From an uncultured Oscillospiraceae bacterium (GTDB taxonomy: Bacteria > Bacillota > Clostridia > Oscillospirales > Oscillospiraceae): DNA of 41,541 bases. The stretch is from NCBI GenBank assembly GCA_910588635.1, contig CAJUPW010000026.1, positions 1-41,541 of the forward strand, read 5' to 3'. The notes beneath the pieces are model-generated. The model was not told where the DNA came from and searched no databases. It saw only the letters and a list, made by a program, of their open reading frames with translations. A program made the translations under genes and the position numbers. Positions 1 through 6,798 of the stretch are shown here, piece after piece; position 1 is the stretch's first letter, and each line of letters begins with the position of its first letter.

Positions 1-342
1 CTTTTTCCGCCATACTTTGCCAATTTTCCTTGAAATACATCCAGTATTCCTGTGTCAAATTGGCTTCGTCTGGCGCAAAGATTTCTCGCCGTTGGTCATA
101 TTTCCATTTTTCAAACGGCGCCTAGTTTGCGTCTATTGTATCTCAAACCGCCTGCCGGGTCAACCGGAGAAAAAACAGGCATGTCCCGCCTGTGGCCCTC
201 ATAGGTTACAAGTGTGGACGGGCCGTGAGAGAAACGAAACCAATTTGTAACCATTTTTTTACTGTCCCGTAACGGCTTCGATAAGATGGTAACAGAACGG
301 ACGTGCTAAAATAGGAGTACAAACAGGAAAGGAGGTCTCCTT
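1..342. other. Leading stretch without a convincing gene
   Basis: No supported gene is seen here. The only open frame of note (17-250, plus strand) has no ribosome binding site. It holds one CPAC motif vaguely like the zinc-binding start of some transposases, too little to call. The last 40 bases carry a -10-like TAAAAT (307-312) and a strong ribosome binding site (GGAAAGGAGG) for the gene at 343. Confidence 0.4.
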
Positions 343-978
343 ATGTTGAAAAAGCTGATAACGGCGGCCCTGATTACCTCGATGCTCATTTTGCCTGTGG
401 ACAGCGCCGGCCCGGCCGGCTATGAGGAGGCTTCCCTCCCCAGTCAGAGTCAGGACTATCTGCCCGGCGATGTTCCCGCCCAGACCGGGGCTGTGGAGTC
501 TATGAGCCCTGTTCTTCACGCCATGCTGCTGGCTATGCTGAACCACGACGCGAGGAGCTTCGACCTCAGCAACGGCGAGCTGGCCTGGGAGGGGCTGTAC
601 AACATGCTCTCCCTCTACGGGCAGCTGGACAGCCGCTGCGATGAGAAAAACGGCGAGCTGTACCTCCCCGAGGAGACAGTGCGGGACTATGCCGCCGCTC
701 TGGACGCCGGCCTTGAGGCGCTGGGCGGGCTGCCCGCCGCCCTCCGGGACCGGATGAACTACGACAACGTGTCCCGCTGCTATCTGCTGGTCTGCGGCGA
801 GGACGATCAGGTCCAGGTACGGGCCGTCAGTCTCCGGGCGGAGGGAGCGGCCCTGACGCTCTCCGGCGCTCTGGTGGACGAGGTGGAGGGAGAGACCCTG
901 GTGCAGTTCCAGGCGGTGCTCCAGCCCCGGGACAATATGTTTGGCTATGCCGTGTCCAAGCTGTCCATCATCGGCTGA
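343..978 (+). CDS. Small secreted protein of unknown function
   Basis: A 211-residue protein that I do not recognise as a named family. The first ~22 residues (two Lys, then a hydrophobic stretch ending near DSAG) look like a signal peptide, so the product is probably exported. The mature part is acidic. It has a helical-looking middle (about 50-140, Leu/Ala-rich with regular acidic residues) and a C-terminal part with alternating beta-like segments (about 145-211) that may form a small sheet domain. The start is fixed by GGAAAGGAGG about 7 bases upstream of the ATG. It stands alone, read away from the cysteine operon, and a large hairpin follows 22 bases after the stop. No catalytic motif or cysteine pair suggests an enzyme; a sporulation or envelope role would be a guess. 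Confidence 0.7.
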   Translation: MLKKLITAALITSMLILPVDSAGPAGYEEASLPSQSQDYLPGDVPAQTGAVESMSPVLHAMLLAMLNHDARSFDLSNGELAWEGLYNMLSLYGQLDSRCDEKNGELYLPEETVRDYAAALDAGLEALGGLPAALRDRMNYDNVSRCYLLVCGEDDQVQVRAVSLRAEGAALTLSGALVDEVEGETLVQFQAVLQPRDNMFGYAVSKLSIIG

Positions 979-1000
979 CCGCATTTATGAAATAATCATG

Positions 1001-1043
1001 GAACCGCCCCGGATTGTGCTGTTTGCACAGTCTGGGGCGGTTC
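1001..1043 (+). terminator. Large hairpin, likely terminator of the secreted-protein gene
   Basis: GAACCGCCCC (1001-1010) pairs with GGGGCGGTTC (1034-1043), and the inner arms TGTGC/GCACA extend the stem around a TGTTT loop. There is no T-run after it, so it may terminate poorly or act as an mRNA 3'-end stabiliser. Confidence 0.55.
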
Positions 1044-1070
1044 ATTACGGCCTGCGGGGTATCGTTTATG

Positions 1071-1103
1071 CCCGTTTTCAGCTCGCGCCGCCGGGCAGGT
1101 CGG
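1071..1103 (-). repeat. Orphan copy of the cysS 3' end (direct repeat with 1601-1633)
   Basis: The 33 bases at 1071-1103 match 1601-1633, the last codons of cysS, with two differences; the last 25 (1079-1103) are identical. Read on the minus strand the orphan copy still encodes DLPGGAS, but the following TGG (Trp) codon has become TGA. The two copies flank the DUF559 gene and its inverted repeat exactly, which suggests insertion at the cysS end. Confidence 0.8.
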
Positions 1104-1239
1104 CCTCATCAGTCACGGCTTCGCCGTGCCAGCTTCCCCTAAAGGGGAAGCCTTTTTTGTTGCGCTATGGCCGGCTGTACTGCCCTTAGCCTTCCCCTTT
1201 AGGGGAAGGTGGCATTTGCGGAGCAAATGACGGATGAGG
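1104..1239. mobile_element. MITE-like inverted-repeat element
   Basis: Arm A (1104-1152) begins CCTCATCAGTCACGG and ends in a small palindrome CTTCCCCTAAAGGGGAAG. Arm B (1189-1239) is its imperfect inverted copy, containing CTTCCCCTTTAGGGGAAG and ending GACGGATGAGG. The two arms would fold back over a ~36-base centre. Arms of this type (CCTCATC..GTCA plus a CTTCCCC..GGGGAAG hairpin) look like the small dispersed repeats I associate with Oscillospiraceae genomes; copy number elsewhere cannot be seen here. Arm B is read in frame as the last 17 codons and stop of the DUF559 gene. Arm A starts on the base after the orphan cysS repeat. Confidence 0.65.
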
Positions 1240-1599
1240 TCCCCCCGTGGGAAAAACATGGTTCCATATATCCGTACACGTTGCGGAGAACCGCTCCCGA
1301 ACATCTGCGTTGGAGTAACGCAAGACCCGTAATCCCAAAGCTGCTAAATACTCGTCCCTAGCCGTATCCATCTGTCTGTATTCAGGCTCATAGTGCTGAG
1401 AACCATCCAATTCGATGACAATTTTTGCCTTAGAAATATAAAAATCCACAATATAGGGGCCGATCACTTTTTGCCGGTGGACATTTACCGGAAGAGTTTT
1501 CAGAAAATCATACCAAAGATGACGCTCTTCCTTTGTCATATCTTTTCGCAGCTTCTGGGCAGCAGGTTTCAGCATCGGATTTTGCGCCTTGTGAATCAT
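1186..1599 (-). CDS. DUF559 (Vsr-like) endonuclease-domain protein
   Basis: A 137-residue protein of the DUF559 family, small proteins related in fold to Vsr and other PD-(D/E)xK nucleases. The N-terminal part (about 14-30) has the family's basic LRKDMTKEERHLWY pattern. The core has VDFY, then KIVIELDGSQHYE with the acidic residues expected of the nuclease site, and RVLRYSNADV near the end of the fold. DNA cleavage is inferred from the fold and has not been shown for this group. The last 17 residues (from PHPSF) are encoded by the inverted-repeat arm, so the reading frame ends inside a repeat. The ATG at 1599 overlaps the cysS stop by four bases (ATGA), so it would be translated by coupling to cysS; an internal ATG at residue 9 is another possible start. 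It probably arrived as part of an inserted cassette. Confidence 0.8.
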   Translation of the reverse strand: MIHKAQNPMLKPAAQKLRKDMTKEERHLWYDFLKTLPVNVHRQKVIGPYIVDFYISKAKIVIELDGSQHYEPEYRQMDTARDEYLAALGLRVLRYSNADVRERFSATCTDIWNHVFPTGGPHPSFAPQMPPSPKGEG

Positions 1600-3041
1600 A
1601 CTCGTTTCCAGCTCGCGCCGCCGGGCAGGTCGGTGATCTCAATGCCTTGCTGCTTAAGCTCATCCCGGATGCGGTCGGCCTCGGCAAAGTTTTTGGCCTT
1701 CTTGGCCTCGTACCGCCGGAGGACCAGCGCGTCCACGGCGCTGTCGCCCTCGCCGGTGATGGTATAGCCGCCCTGGGTGGCGGTTTTCTGTTTCTTCTGC
1801 TCCTCACGGAGGCGGTCCGCTTTGTCCAGCAGAGACAGAGACAGCACCCGGTCGAAGCTGTCCAGAATGGCCAGACGAGTGGCGCCGTTGGCCTTGGCCT
1901 TGAGGGCGTCGTACAGGGCGGTGACACCCAGGGCGGTGTTCAGGTCGTTGCCCATCTGGGCGCGGAACTTGTCTTTATACTCCGCCAGCACAGCTTCGTC
2001 CACAGGGCCGTCGGCGGGGTCAAGGGCGGCAATTTTGGCGATGAGCTTGGTGAACGCCCCGGCGGCGTTGTCCAGGTTCTCCCAGGAGAACACCAGCCCC
2101 TTGCGGTAGTGGCTCTGGAGACAGAAGAAGCGGTAGACGATGGGGTCGTAGCCCTTCTCCTCCAGCAAGGAGACGGTGAGGAACTCCCCCTTGGACTTGG
2201 ACATCTTGCCGGAGTTGGTGTTCAGGTGGTGGACATGGAACCAGTGGGAACACCAGGGGTGGCCGATATAGGATTCGCTCTGGGCGATCTCGTTGGTGTG
2301 GTGGGGGAAGGCGTTGTCCACGCCGCCGCAGTGCAGGTCCAGATACTCGCCGTTGTACTTCAGGGAGATGCCGGAGCACTCGATGTGCCAGCCGGGGTAG
2401 CCTACCCCCCAGGGGGAGTCCCACTTCAGAGCCTGATCCTCGAATTTGCTCTTGGTAAACCAGAGGACAAAGTCGTTTTTGTTGCGCTTGTTCTGGTCCT
2501 CCTCCACGCCCTCCCGGACGCCCACCGCCAGGTCCTCCTCGTCGTGGTCGTTGAAGATATAGTACCGCTCCAGCCTGGAGGTGTCGAAGTACACGTTGCC
2601 CCCGGCCACGTAGGCATAGCCCTTGTCCAGCAGGCCCTCCACCAGCTTGATAAACTCGTCGATAAGGCCGGTGGCGGGCTGGACCACGTCGGGGGTTTTG
2701 ATGTTCAGCCTGCGGCAGTCGTCAAAGAAGGCGTCAGTATAGTACTGGGCGATCTCCATCACGGTCTTGTGCTCCCGCTTGGCCCCCTTGAGCATCTTGT
2801 CCTCGCCGGTGTCGGCGTCAGAGCTGAGGTGGCCCACGTCGGTGATGTTCATGACCCGGTTCACATCGTAGCCGTCGTAGCGGAGGAACTTCTCCAGCAC
2901 GTCCTCCATGATGTAGGACCGCAGGTTGCCAATATGGGCGAAGTGGTACACCGTGGGGCCGCAGGTGTACATCTCCACATGCCCGGGGGTATGGGTGGTG
3001 AACTCCTCTTTTTTATGGGTGGCGGAATTATATAGCAGCAT
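1596..3041 (-). CDS. cysS: Cysteinyl-tRNA synthetase
   Basis: Class Ia aminoacyl-tRNA synthetase that charges tRNA-Cys with cysteine in the cytosol; 481 residues, the usual length. The catalytic domain shows the zinc ligand Cys in MYTCGPTVY (about 27), the HIGH-type signature AHIGN (about 35-39), GWHIECSGIS with the second zinc Cys, the His/Glu ligands in FPHHTNEIAQSE, and the GKMSKSKG loop (about 264-271). A helical DALR-type anticodon domain follows and the protein ends DLPGGASWKRV. It lies 15 bases downstream of cysE in one operon under the cysteine T-box, so the tRNA it charges is also the sensor that controls it. Its final codons are duplicated at 1071-1103 and the DUF559 gene starts on its stop codon. 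Confidence 0.97.
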   Translation of the reverse strand: MLLYNSATHKKEEFTTHTPGHVEMYTCGPTVYHFAHIGNLRSYIMEDVLEKFLRYDGYDVNRVMNITDVGHLSSDADTGEDKMLKGAKREHKTVMEIAQYYTDAFFDDCRRLNIKTPDVVQPATGLIDEFIKLVEGLLDKGYAYVAGGNVYFDTSRLERYYIFNDHDEEDLAVGVREGVEEDQNKRNKNDFVLWFTKSKFEDQALKWDSPWGVGYPGWHIECSGISLKYNGEYLDLHCGGVDNAFPHHTNEIAQSESYIGHPWCSHWFHVHHLNTNSGKMSKSKGEFLTVSLLEEKGYDPIVYRFFCLQSHYRKGLVFSWENLDNAAGAFTKLIAKIAALDPADGPVDEAVLAEYKDKFRAQMGNDLNTALGVTALYDALKAKANGATRLAILDSFDRVLSLSLLDKADRLREEQKKQKTATQGGYTITGEGDSAVDALVLRRYEAKKAKNFAEADRIRDELKQQGIEITDLPGGASWKRV

Positions 3042-3056
3042 AGCGGGTTTCCTCCT

Positions 3057-3710
3057 CTATTTCTTTTGTTCCAGATATTTTTCGTCCAGCAGCCTCTCCA
3101 CCAGCTCCAGCCGGGCGGAGATGGCGCTGATCTTCTCCAGAGTGGGGTTGTTCACGCTGGTCTGGTCCACATCGTCGGCGTAGTGGGTGGTTTTTCCTGC
3201 GATGCGGACGATCTGGGCCGGGATGCCCACGGCGGTGGCGTCCTCGGGGACCTCGGAGAGCACCACGGCGTTGGCGGCGATGCGGGCGTTGTCCCCCACC
3301 TTGAAGGGCCCCAGCACCTTGGCCCCGCAGGAGATGAGCACGTTGTTGCCGATGGTGGGGTGGCGCTTGCCCTGGTCCTTGCCGGTGCCTCCCAGGGTGA
3401 CCCCGTGGTATATGAGCACGTCGTCCCCTACCTCGGCGGTCTCGCCAATGACGATGCCCATGCCGTGGTCGATGACGAATCGCCGGCCGATCTTGGCGCC
3501 GGGGTGGATCTCAATGCCCGTCCAGAACCGGGACCACTGGGAAATTACCCGGGCCAGGAATTTCCGCTTGTGACAGTATAGCCAGTGGGCCAGCCGGTGA
3601 TACAGGGTGGCGTGGACCCCCTGGTAGAGCAGTAAAATTTCCAGCTTAGACCGGGCCGCCGGGTCCCGGCGCTGGTAGGCCGCCAGAGTTTCGTTCAGGG
3701 CTTTGAACAT
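3057..3710 (-). CDS. cysE: Serine O-acetyltransferase
   Basis: Transfers acetyl from acetyl-CoA to serine, giving O-acetylserine, the carbon skeleton for cysteine. The protein is 217 residues, the short Firmicute form. A helical N-terminal part (1-70) precedes the left-handed beta-helix of hexapeptide repeats: IHPGAKIGRRFVIDHGMG contains the catalytic His, followed by VIGETAEVGDDVLIYHGVTLGG, KRHPTIGNNV and the VGIPAQ turn. The C-terminal tail (about 180-217) is longer than needed for the fold and holds a helix. The ATG at 3710 was chosen because AGAGG precedes it; the open frame reaches back to 3971 but that part is the T-box leader. It is first in the cysE-cysS operon, as in other Firmicutes. 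Confidence 0.95.
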   Translation of the reverse strand: MFKALNETLAAYQRRDPAARSKLEILLLYQGVHATLYHRLAHWLYCHKRKFLARVISQWSRFWTGIEIHPGAKIGRRFVIDHGMGIVIGETAEVGDDVLIYHGVTLGGTGKDQGKRHPTIGNNVLISCGAKVLGPFKVGDNARIAANAVVLSEVPEDATAVGIPAQIVRIAGKTTHYADDVDQTSVNNPTLEKISAISARLELVERLLDEKYLEQKK

Positions 3711-3734
3711 AGGATACCTCTTCCGGGTGGAAAC

Positions 3735-3955
3735 AAAAAACCTCCTACGCCCGTACGGGCATAAGAGGCGATCACTCGCGGTTCCACTCTCATGTTTCAC
3801 TCGTTTGGCCGCTATCGGGGCCAGACCGGGCGGCATTACCCGCCGCGCTCCCGGACGCACTTCGCGCCGCCCCGCTGTAAGCCCCCTTGCAGCCGGTGAG
3901 GGGCTCTCTCTGTCCGTTGGGAGGGACGCTACTTTTCCGTTCCTTGCGCTGATAG
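3735..3955 (-). promoter_or_regulatory. T-box leader, probably cysteine-specific
   Basis: The minus strand has the T-box core AGAGTGGAACCGCG (3777-3790). It is followed by a 14-bp terminator stem (3741-3768) and a run of six T. Further upstream are the AG-bulge/distal-loop elements of stem I (GGACAGAGAG, then GGCTGCAAG) and an AGTA element. The probable specifier is TGC (Cys) at 3857-3859, within GAAGTGCG; that choice is an inference from position and from the cysE-cysS genes it controls. Uncharged tRNA-Cys would stabilise the antiterminator and switch both genes on. Confidence 0.9.
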
Positions 3956-3961
3956 TATAGT

Positions 3962-3990
3962 ATATTAGCATCTTGCCCGGCGTGTGTCAA
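3962..3990 (-). promoter_or_regulatory. Sigma-A promoter of the cysE-cysS operon
   Basis: On the minus strand TTGACA (3985-3990), a spacer of exactly 17 bases, then TAATAT (3962-3967). Transcription would start near 3955, just ahead of the T-box stem I. Confidence 0.85.
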
Positions 3991-4094
3991 GTATCGGATT
4001 GCCCGGAGCAAAAAGATTTTGGCGGCGCTTCCCCGCCTCCCGGCGTCAAGGATTCCGGACTTCCCTTTTTATCAGGAGTGTGGTATGATAGCTC

Positions 4095-4260
4095 CGCTCC
4101 AGGTGTCCGGATGGAAAAATCCGGAAGAATAGGGAAGAAATACACGGTCCCGCCGCTGTGAGAGGGGAGCCTGGCTTCTACACGCCACTGGGTAACCGGG
4201 AAGGCGAAGCCGGGCGGGGAGCCTCAAGTCAGAAGACCTGCCTGGGGACAACACGACTGC
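4095..4260 (+). promoter_or_regulatory. Cobalamin (adenosylcobalamin-type) riboswitch
   Basis: All conserved blocks are present in order: AGGGAA (4131), GGTCCCGCCGCTGTGA (4147), GCCACTGGG (4184), GGGAAGGC (4198) and AAGTCAGAAGACCTGCC (4226-4242), the B12 box. A short hairpin (TGCTG..CAGCA) sits directly before the AGGAGG of the next gene, which suggests control of translation rather than termination. A -10-like TATGAT lies at 4084-4089. It should turn off the two genes downstream when coenzyme B12 is plentiful. Confidence 0.95.
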
Positions 4261-4288
4261 TGCGAGTGACAGCAAGGAGGAATTATCC

Positions 4289-4681
4289 ATGAGAGGAAAC
4301 AAAAAGACGCTGCTTGCCGTGGCCGCCCTGGCGGCGGCAGCTGCCCTGATGCTGGGGCTGTGGCACTTCACCAGGCCCCAGGCTCAGGCGGGAGACAAGA
4401 CCGTGGCGGTGGAGGTGGTCCACGCCGACGGAAGCAGCCGGGAGTTTGCCTATCAGACCGACGAGGAGTACCTGGGTCCGCTGCTGCTGGAAGAAAAGCT
4501 GGCGGAGGGGGAACAGGGAGCCTATGGCCTGTTCATTACCACCGTGGACGGGGAGACCGCCCAGGACAGCCTGCGGCAGTGGTGGTGCGTCACCAAGGGA
4601 GGCGAACGGGTGGACACCGGGGCAGATACCACCCCCATCGCCGATGGCGACCACTTTGAGCTGACCATGTCCACCTACTGA
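4289..4681 (+). CDS. Membrane-anchored DUF4430 protein (transcobalamin-like domain)
   Basis: 130 residues. One N-terminal membrane segment (about 8-25) works as an uncleaved anchor or signal; there is no lipobox Cys. The rest is a single DUF4430 domain, the beta-rich fold related to the C-terminal domain of human transcobalamin and intrinsic factor. The typical features are YLGPLLLEE, GLFITTVDG, the QWWCVTKGG strand pair and the closing IADGDHFELTMSTY. The AGGAGG site is 9 bases upstream of the ATG. The gene follows directly after the B12 riboswitch and precedes a transporter S component by 8 bases. I infer that it captures corrinoid, or presents it to the transporter, at the outer face of the membrane. 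The ligand is not proven and some DUF4430 proteins serve other roles. Confidence 0.88.
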   Translation: MRGNKKTLLAVAALAAAAALMLGLWHFTRPQAQAGDKTVAVEVVHADGSSREFAYQTDEEYLGPLLLEEKLAEGEQGAYGLFITTVDGETAQDSLRQWWCVTKGGERVDTGADTTPIADGDHFELTMSTY

Positions 4682-4689
4682 GGCCCGCC

Positions 4690-5205
4690 GTGGACGGAAG
4701 AAAGCTGCTCACCCGGAGCCGGCGGGTGGTGCTGTGCGCCATGCTGGCCGCCATTATGACCGCCCTCCAGGCGGCTATGGCCCCTCTGCCCAACATTGAG
4801 CCGGTGTCGCTGCTGGTCCTGGTCTATGCCCTGGTGTTTGGCCGGGACGTGTTTTACATTATCTACACCTTCGTGCTGCTGGAGGGCCTGCTCTACGGCT
4901 TCCACCTGTGGTGGGCGACCTATCTGTACATCTGGGCCCTGTGGGCGGCGGCGGTCCTGCTGATCGGCCGGAGGAGGGAACGCAGTCCCTTGCTTTGGGC
5001 GGCGGCCGGCGGGGCCTTCGGGCTGAGCTTCGGGGCGCTGTGCGCCCTGCCCTATCTGGCGGGGGGGCCCTGGGCCGCCTTCGCCTACTGGACCGCGGGT
5101 ATTCCCTTCGACCTGCTCCACTGCGCGGGGAACTTCTGCCTGACTCTGGCCCTGGAGCGGCCCCTGTACACCCTGCTGGCGAAGCTGAGAGACGCCGCAT
5201 ATTAA
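4690..5205 (+). CDS. ECF transporter S component, probably for a corrinoid
   Basis: A 171-residue membrane protein with about five to six hydrophobic segments. It has the Ala-rich first helix (VVLCAMLAAIMTALQAA) typical of substrate-binding S components of energy-coupling factor vitamin importers. A hydrophilic RRRE turn falls near 94-99 and a Pro/Phe-containing loop near 140 precedes the last helix. No EcfA or EcfT gene is nearby, so it would share a common energising module encoded elsewhere (group II arrangement). The start is a GTG with only a weak ribosome binding site, so translation is probably coupled to the DUF4430 gene. The cobalamin riboswitch upstream argues for cobalamin or a precursor such as cobinamide as substrate. 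That is an inference from context, and the exact S-component subfamily is not certain. Confidence 0.87.
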   Translation: MDGRKLLTRSRRVVLCAMLAAIMTALQAAMAPLPNIEPVSLLVLVYALVFGRDVFYIIYTFVLLEGLLYGFHLWWATYLYIWALWAAAVLLIGRRRERSPLLWAAAGGAFGLSFGALCALPYLAGGPWAAFAYWTAGIPFDLLHCAGNFCLTLALERPLYTLLAKLRDAAY

Positions 5206-5212
5206 AGAACCC

Positions 5213-5237
5213 CCGGTCCGCCTGAAGGGCGGGCCGG
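5213..5237. terminator. Bidirectional terminator hairpin between convergent genes
   Basis: CCGGTCCGCC (5213-5222) pairs with GGCGGGCCGG (5228-5237) around a TGAAG loop, between the S component and the leftward transporter gene. In the leftward direction it is followed by G-rich sequence and then TTCTTT. Confidence 0.6.
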
Positions 5238-5247
5238 AGGTAATTGC

Positions 5248-6633
5248 TTACTGGGGGCCGAACTGGTTCCAGTAGCCCATGACGAAGATGAACAGGACGA
5301 TGAGAGGCAGGATATAGCTGACATAGAACCGCACGCCCTTGGGGAAGGCCAGACCCTGGCCCTCGTTGGCCTCGGCCAGGAATTTATCCCAGCCCCAGCC
5401 CTTTTTTGCGGTACAGAACAGCACATAGACCAGCGAGCCCAGAGGCAGGATGTTCTGGGACACCAGGAAGTCTTCAATTCCGGAGATATCCATCCCCAGC
5501 ACGGTGAACCCGGACCACAGATTGCTCCCCAGCACACAGGGCATGGACAGAAGAAGGACCCCCGCGAGGTTGACCAGCACCGCCCGACTGCGGGAGAGGC
5601 CCCATCGGTCCATAGTGAAGGAAATGATGTTCTCAAACACGGCGATCACCGTGGATAGGGCGGCGCAGGACAGGAACAGGAAGAAGGCCGCCCCCCACAG
5701 CCGGCCCAGAGGCATGGCGTTGAAGATGTTGGGCAGGGTGACAAAGACCAGGGAGGGGCCCTCCCCGGTGGACACCCCAAAGGCGGAGCAGGCGGGGAAG
5801 ATGATGAGGCCCGCCACAAAGGCCACGCAGGTGTCCAGCACGCCGATGCGCAGAGCCTCGCCGGCCAGCCGGTACTCCTTGCCGATATAGCTGCCGAAGA
5901 TGGCGATGGCCCCGATACCCAGGGACAGGGTGAAGAAGGCCTGGCCCATGGCCGCAAAGACCGCCTCGCCCAGAATCCAATTGCCCTGAGCATCGTAGAC
6001 CAGGTTGCGGAAGTTGGGCTGGAGGTAGAACCGCAGCCCCTCCTCCGCCCCGGGCAGCAGGACGGAGTTGACCGCCAGCACCACCATCAGGGCCAGCAGA
6101 CAGAGCATCATGATCTTGTTCACCCGCTCCACGCCGTTGCGCAGACCCTGGGCGCACACCAGCATTCCCAGAGCCACCACCAGCGCCATGTAGAAGGTCA
6201 TGGTGCCCGGACGGCTGAGCAGGTCGCCGAACTTTGCGGCCACGCCGTCCGTGTCCAGCCCTCCGAAGCCGTCCCGGAGCATCTCCACAAAGTAGTACAG
6301 CAGCCACCCGGCGATGACGGTGTAGAACATCATCAGCAGGTAGTTGCCCGCAAAGCCGGCGTAGCTGTACCAGTGCCACCGGGAGCCCTTGGGCTCCAGC
6401 CGCTGGAAGGACAGGGCGATGCTTCGCTGGCTGGCCCGGCCTACCGCAAGCTCCATCACCATAACGGGCAGGCCCAGAATGACTAGGAACAGCAGATAGA
6501 GCAGCACGAAGGCCGCCCCGCCGTATTTTCCAGTGATATAGGGAAAGCGCCACACATTGCCAAGGCCGATGGCGCACCCCGCCGAGATGAGCACAAAGCC
6601 CAGACGGGAGGAAAATGTTTCTCGTTTCTCCAT
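5248..6633 (-). CDS. Sodium-dependent transporter, NSS/SNF family
   Basis: A 461-residue membrane protein of the neurotransmitter:sodium symporter family, which in bacteria moves amino acids or related amines with Na+. The family signature GLGNVWRFPY is at residues 23-32 in the first membrane helix, where the unwound GNVWRFPY stretch binds substrate and sodium. At least ten further hydrophobic segments follow, including the SxxTG-like region near VSTGEGPSLVF. The ATG at 6633 was chosen over one 45 bases upstream because AGGAGG lies just before it and the family starts at this point (MEKRETFSSR). The gene stands alone, converging on the cobalamin genes and diverging from the radical SAM operon. 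The substrate cannot be named from sequence. Confidence 0.93.
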   Translation of the reverse strand: MEKRETFSSRLGFVLISAGCAIGLGNVWRFPYITGKYGGAAFVLLYLLFLVILGLPVMVMELAVGRASQRSIALSFQRLEPKGSRWHWYSYAGFAGNYLLMMFYTVIAGWLLYYFVEMLRDGFGGLDTDGVAAKFGDLLSRPGTMTFYMALVVALGMLVCAQGLRNGVERVNKIMMLCLLALMVVLAVNSVLLPGAEEGLRFYLQPNFRNLVYDAQGNWILGEAVFAAMGQAFFTLSLGIGAIAIFGSYIGKEYRLAGEALRIGVLDTCVAFVAGLIIFPACSAFGVSTGEGPSLVFVTLPNIFNAMPLGRLWGAAFFLFLSCAALSTVIAVFENIISFTMDRWGLSRSRAVLVNLAGVLLLSMPCVLGSNLWSGFTVLGMDISGIEDFLVSQNILPLGSLVYVLFCTAKKGWGWDKFLAEANEGQGLAFPKGVRFYVSYILPLIVLFIFVMGYWNQFGPQ

Positions 6634-6717
6634 ATGATTGCCTCCTAACAATAAAAACAACGCTATTATTTTACTCATTCACCTCTATTGGGTCAAGCCC
6701 CACTTTTTCCGTAAATT

Positions 6718-6750
6718 CCCCCTTGACAGGGGGCCTTTTTGCGATATAAT
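6718..6750 (+). promoter_or_regulatory. Sigma-A promoter overlapping a terminator-like hairpin
   Basis: TTGACA (6723-6728), 16 bases, TATAAT (6745-6750). The -35 box is the loop of a perfect CCCCC/GGGGG hairpin (6718-6733) that is followed by CCTTTTT, so the same bases can act as a weak intrinsic terminator for rightward read-through. It drives the radical SAM gene. Confidence 0.8.
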
Positions 6751-6761
6751 GATAGTACAAT

Positions 6762-6782
6762 TGTTCCATAGAACATAGTTTC
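6762..6782 (+). promoter_or_regulatory. Palindromic operator candidate, LexA-like
   Basis: TGTTC-CATA-GAACA (6762-6775) is a perfect palindrome just downstream of the -10 box. It overlaps GAAC-ATAG-TTTC (6771-6782), one base off the clostridial LexA pattern GAAC-N4-GTTC. The position, between promoter and start codon, fits a repressor site; assignment to LexA is tentative. Confidence 0.4.
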
Positions 6783-6798
6783 GCAAGGAGGGGGCCCT

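Noticed and set aside
17..250. Open frame of 77 codons at the start of the window, with a CPAC motif near its end
   Set aside because: There is no ribosome binding site, the composition is AT-rich and unlike the neighbouring genes, and a single CxxC is not enough to call a transposase remnant.
1533..3035. 500-codon open frame on the plus strand opposite cysS
   Set aside because: It is a shadow produced by G/C-biased third positions of cysS; its translation is low-complexity Val/Gly/His-rich and has no family features.
3711..3971. N-terminal extension of the cysE open frame
   Set aside because: These bases are the T-box leader; the real start at 3710 has a ribosome binding site and matches the family.
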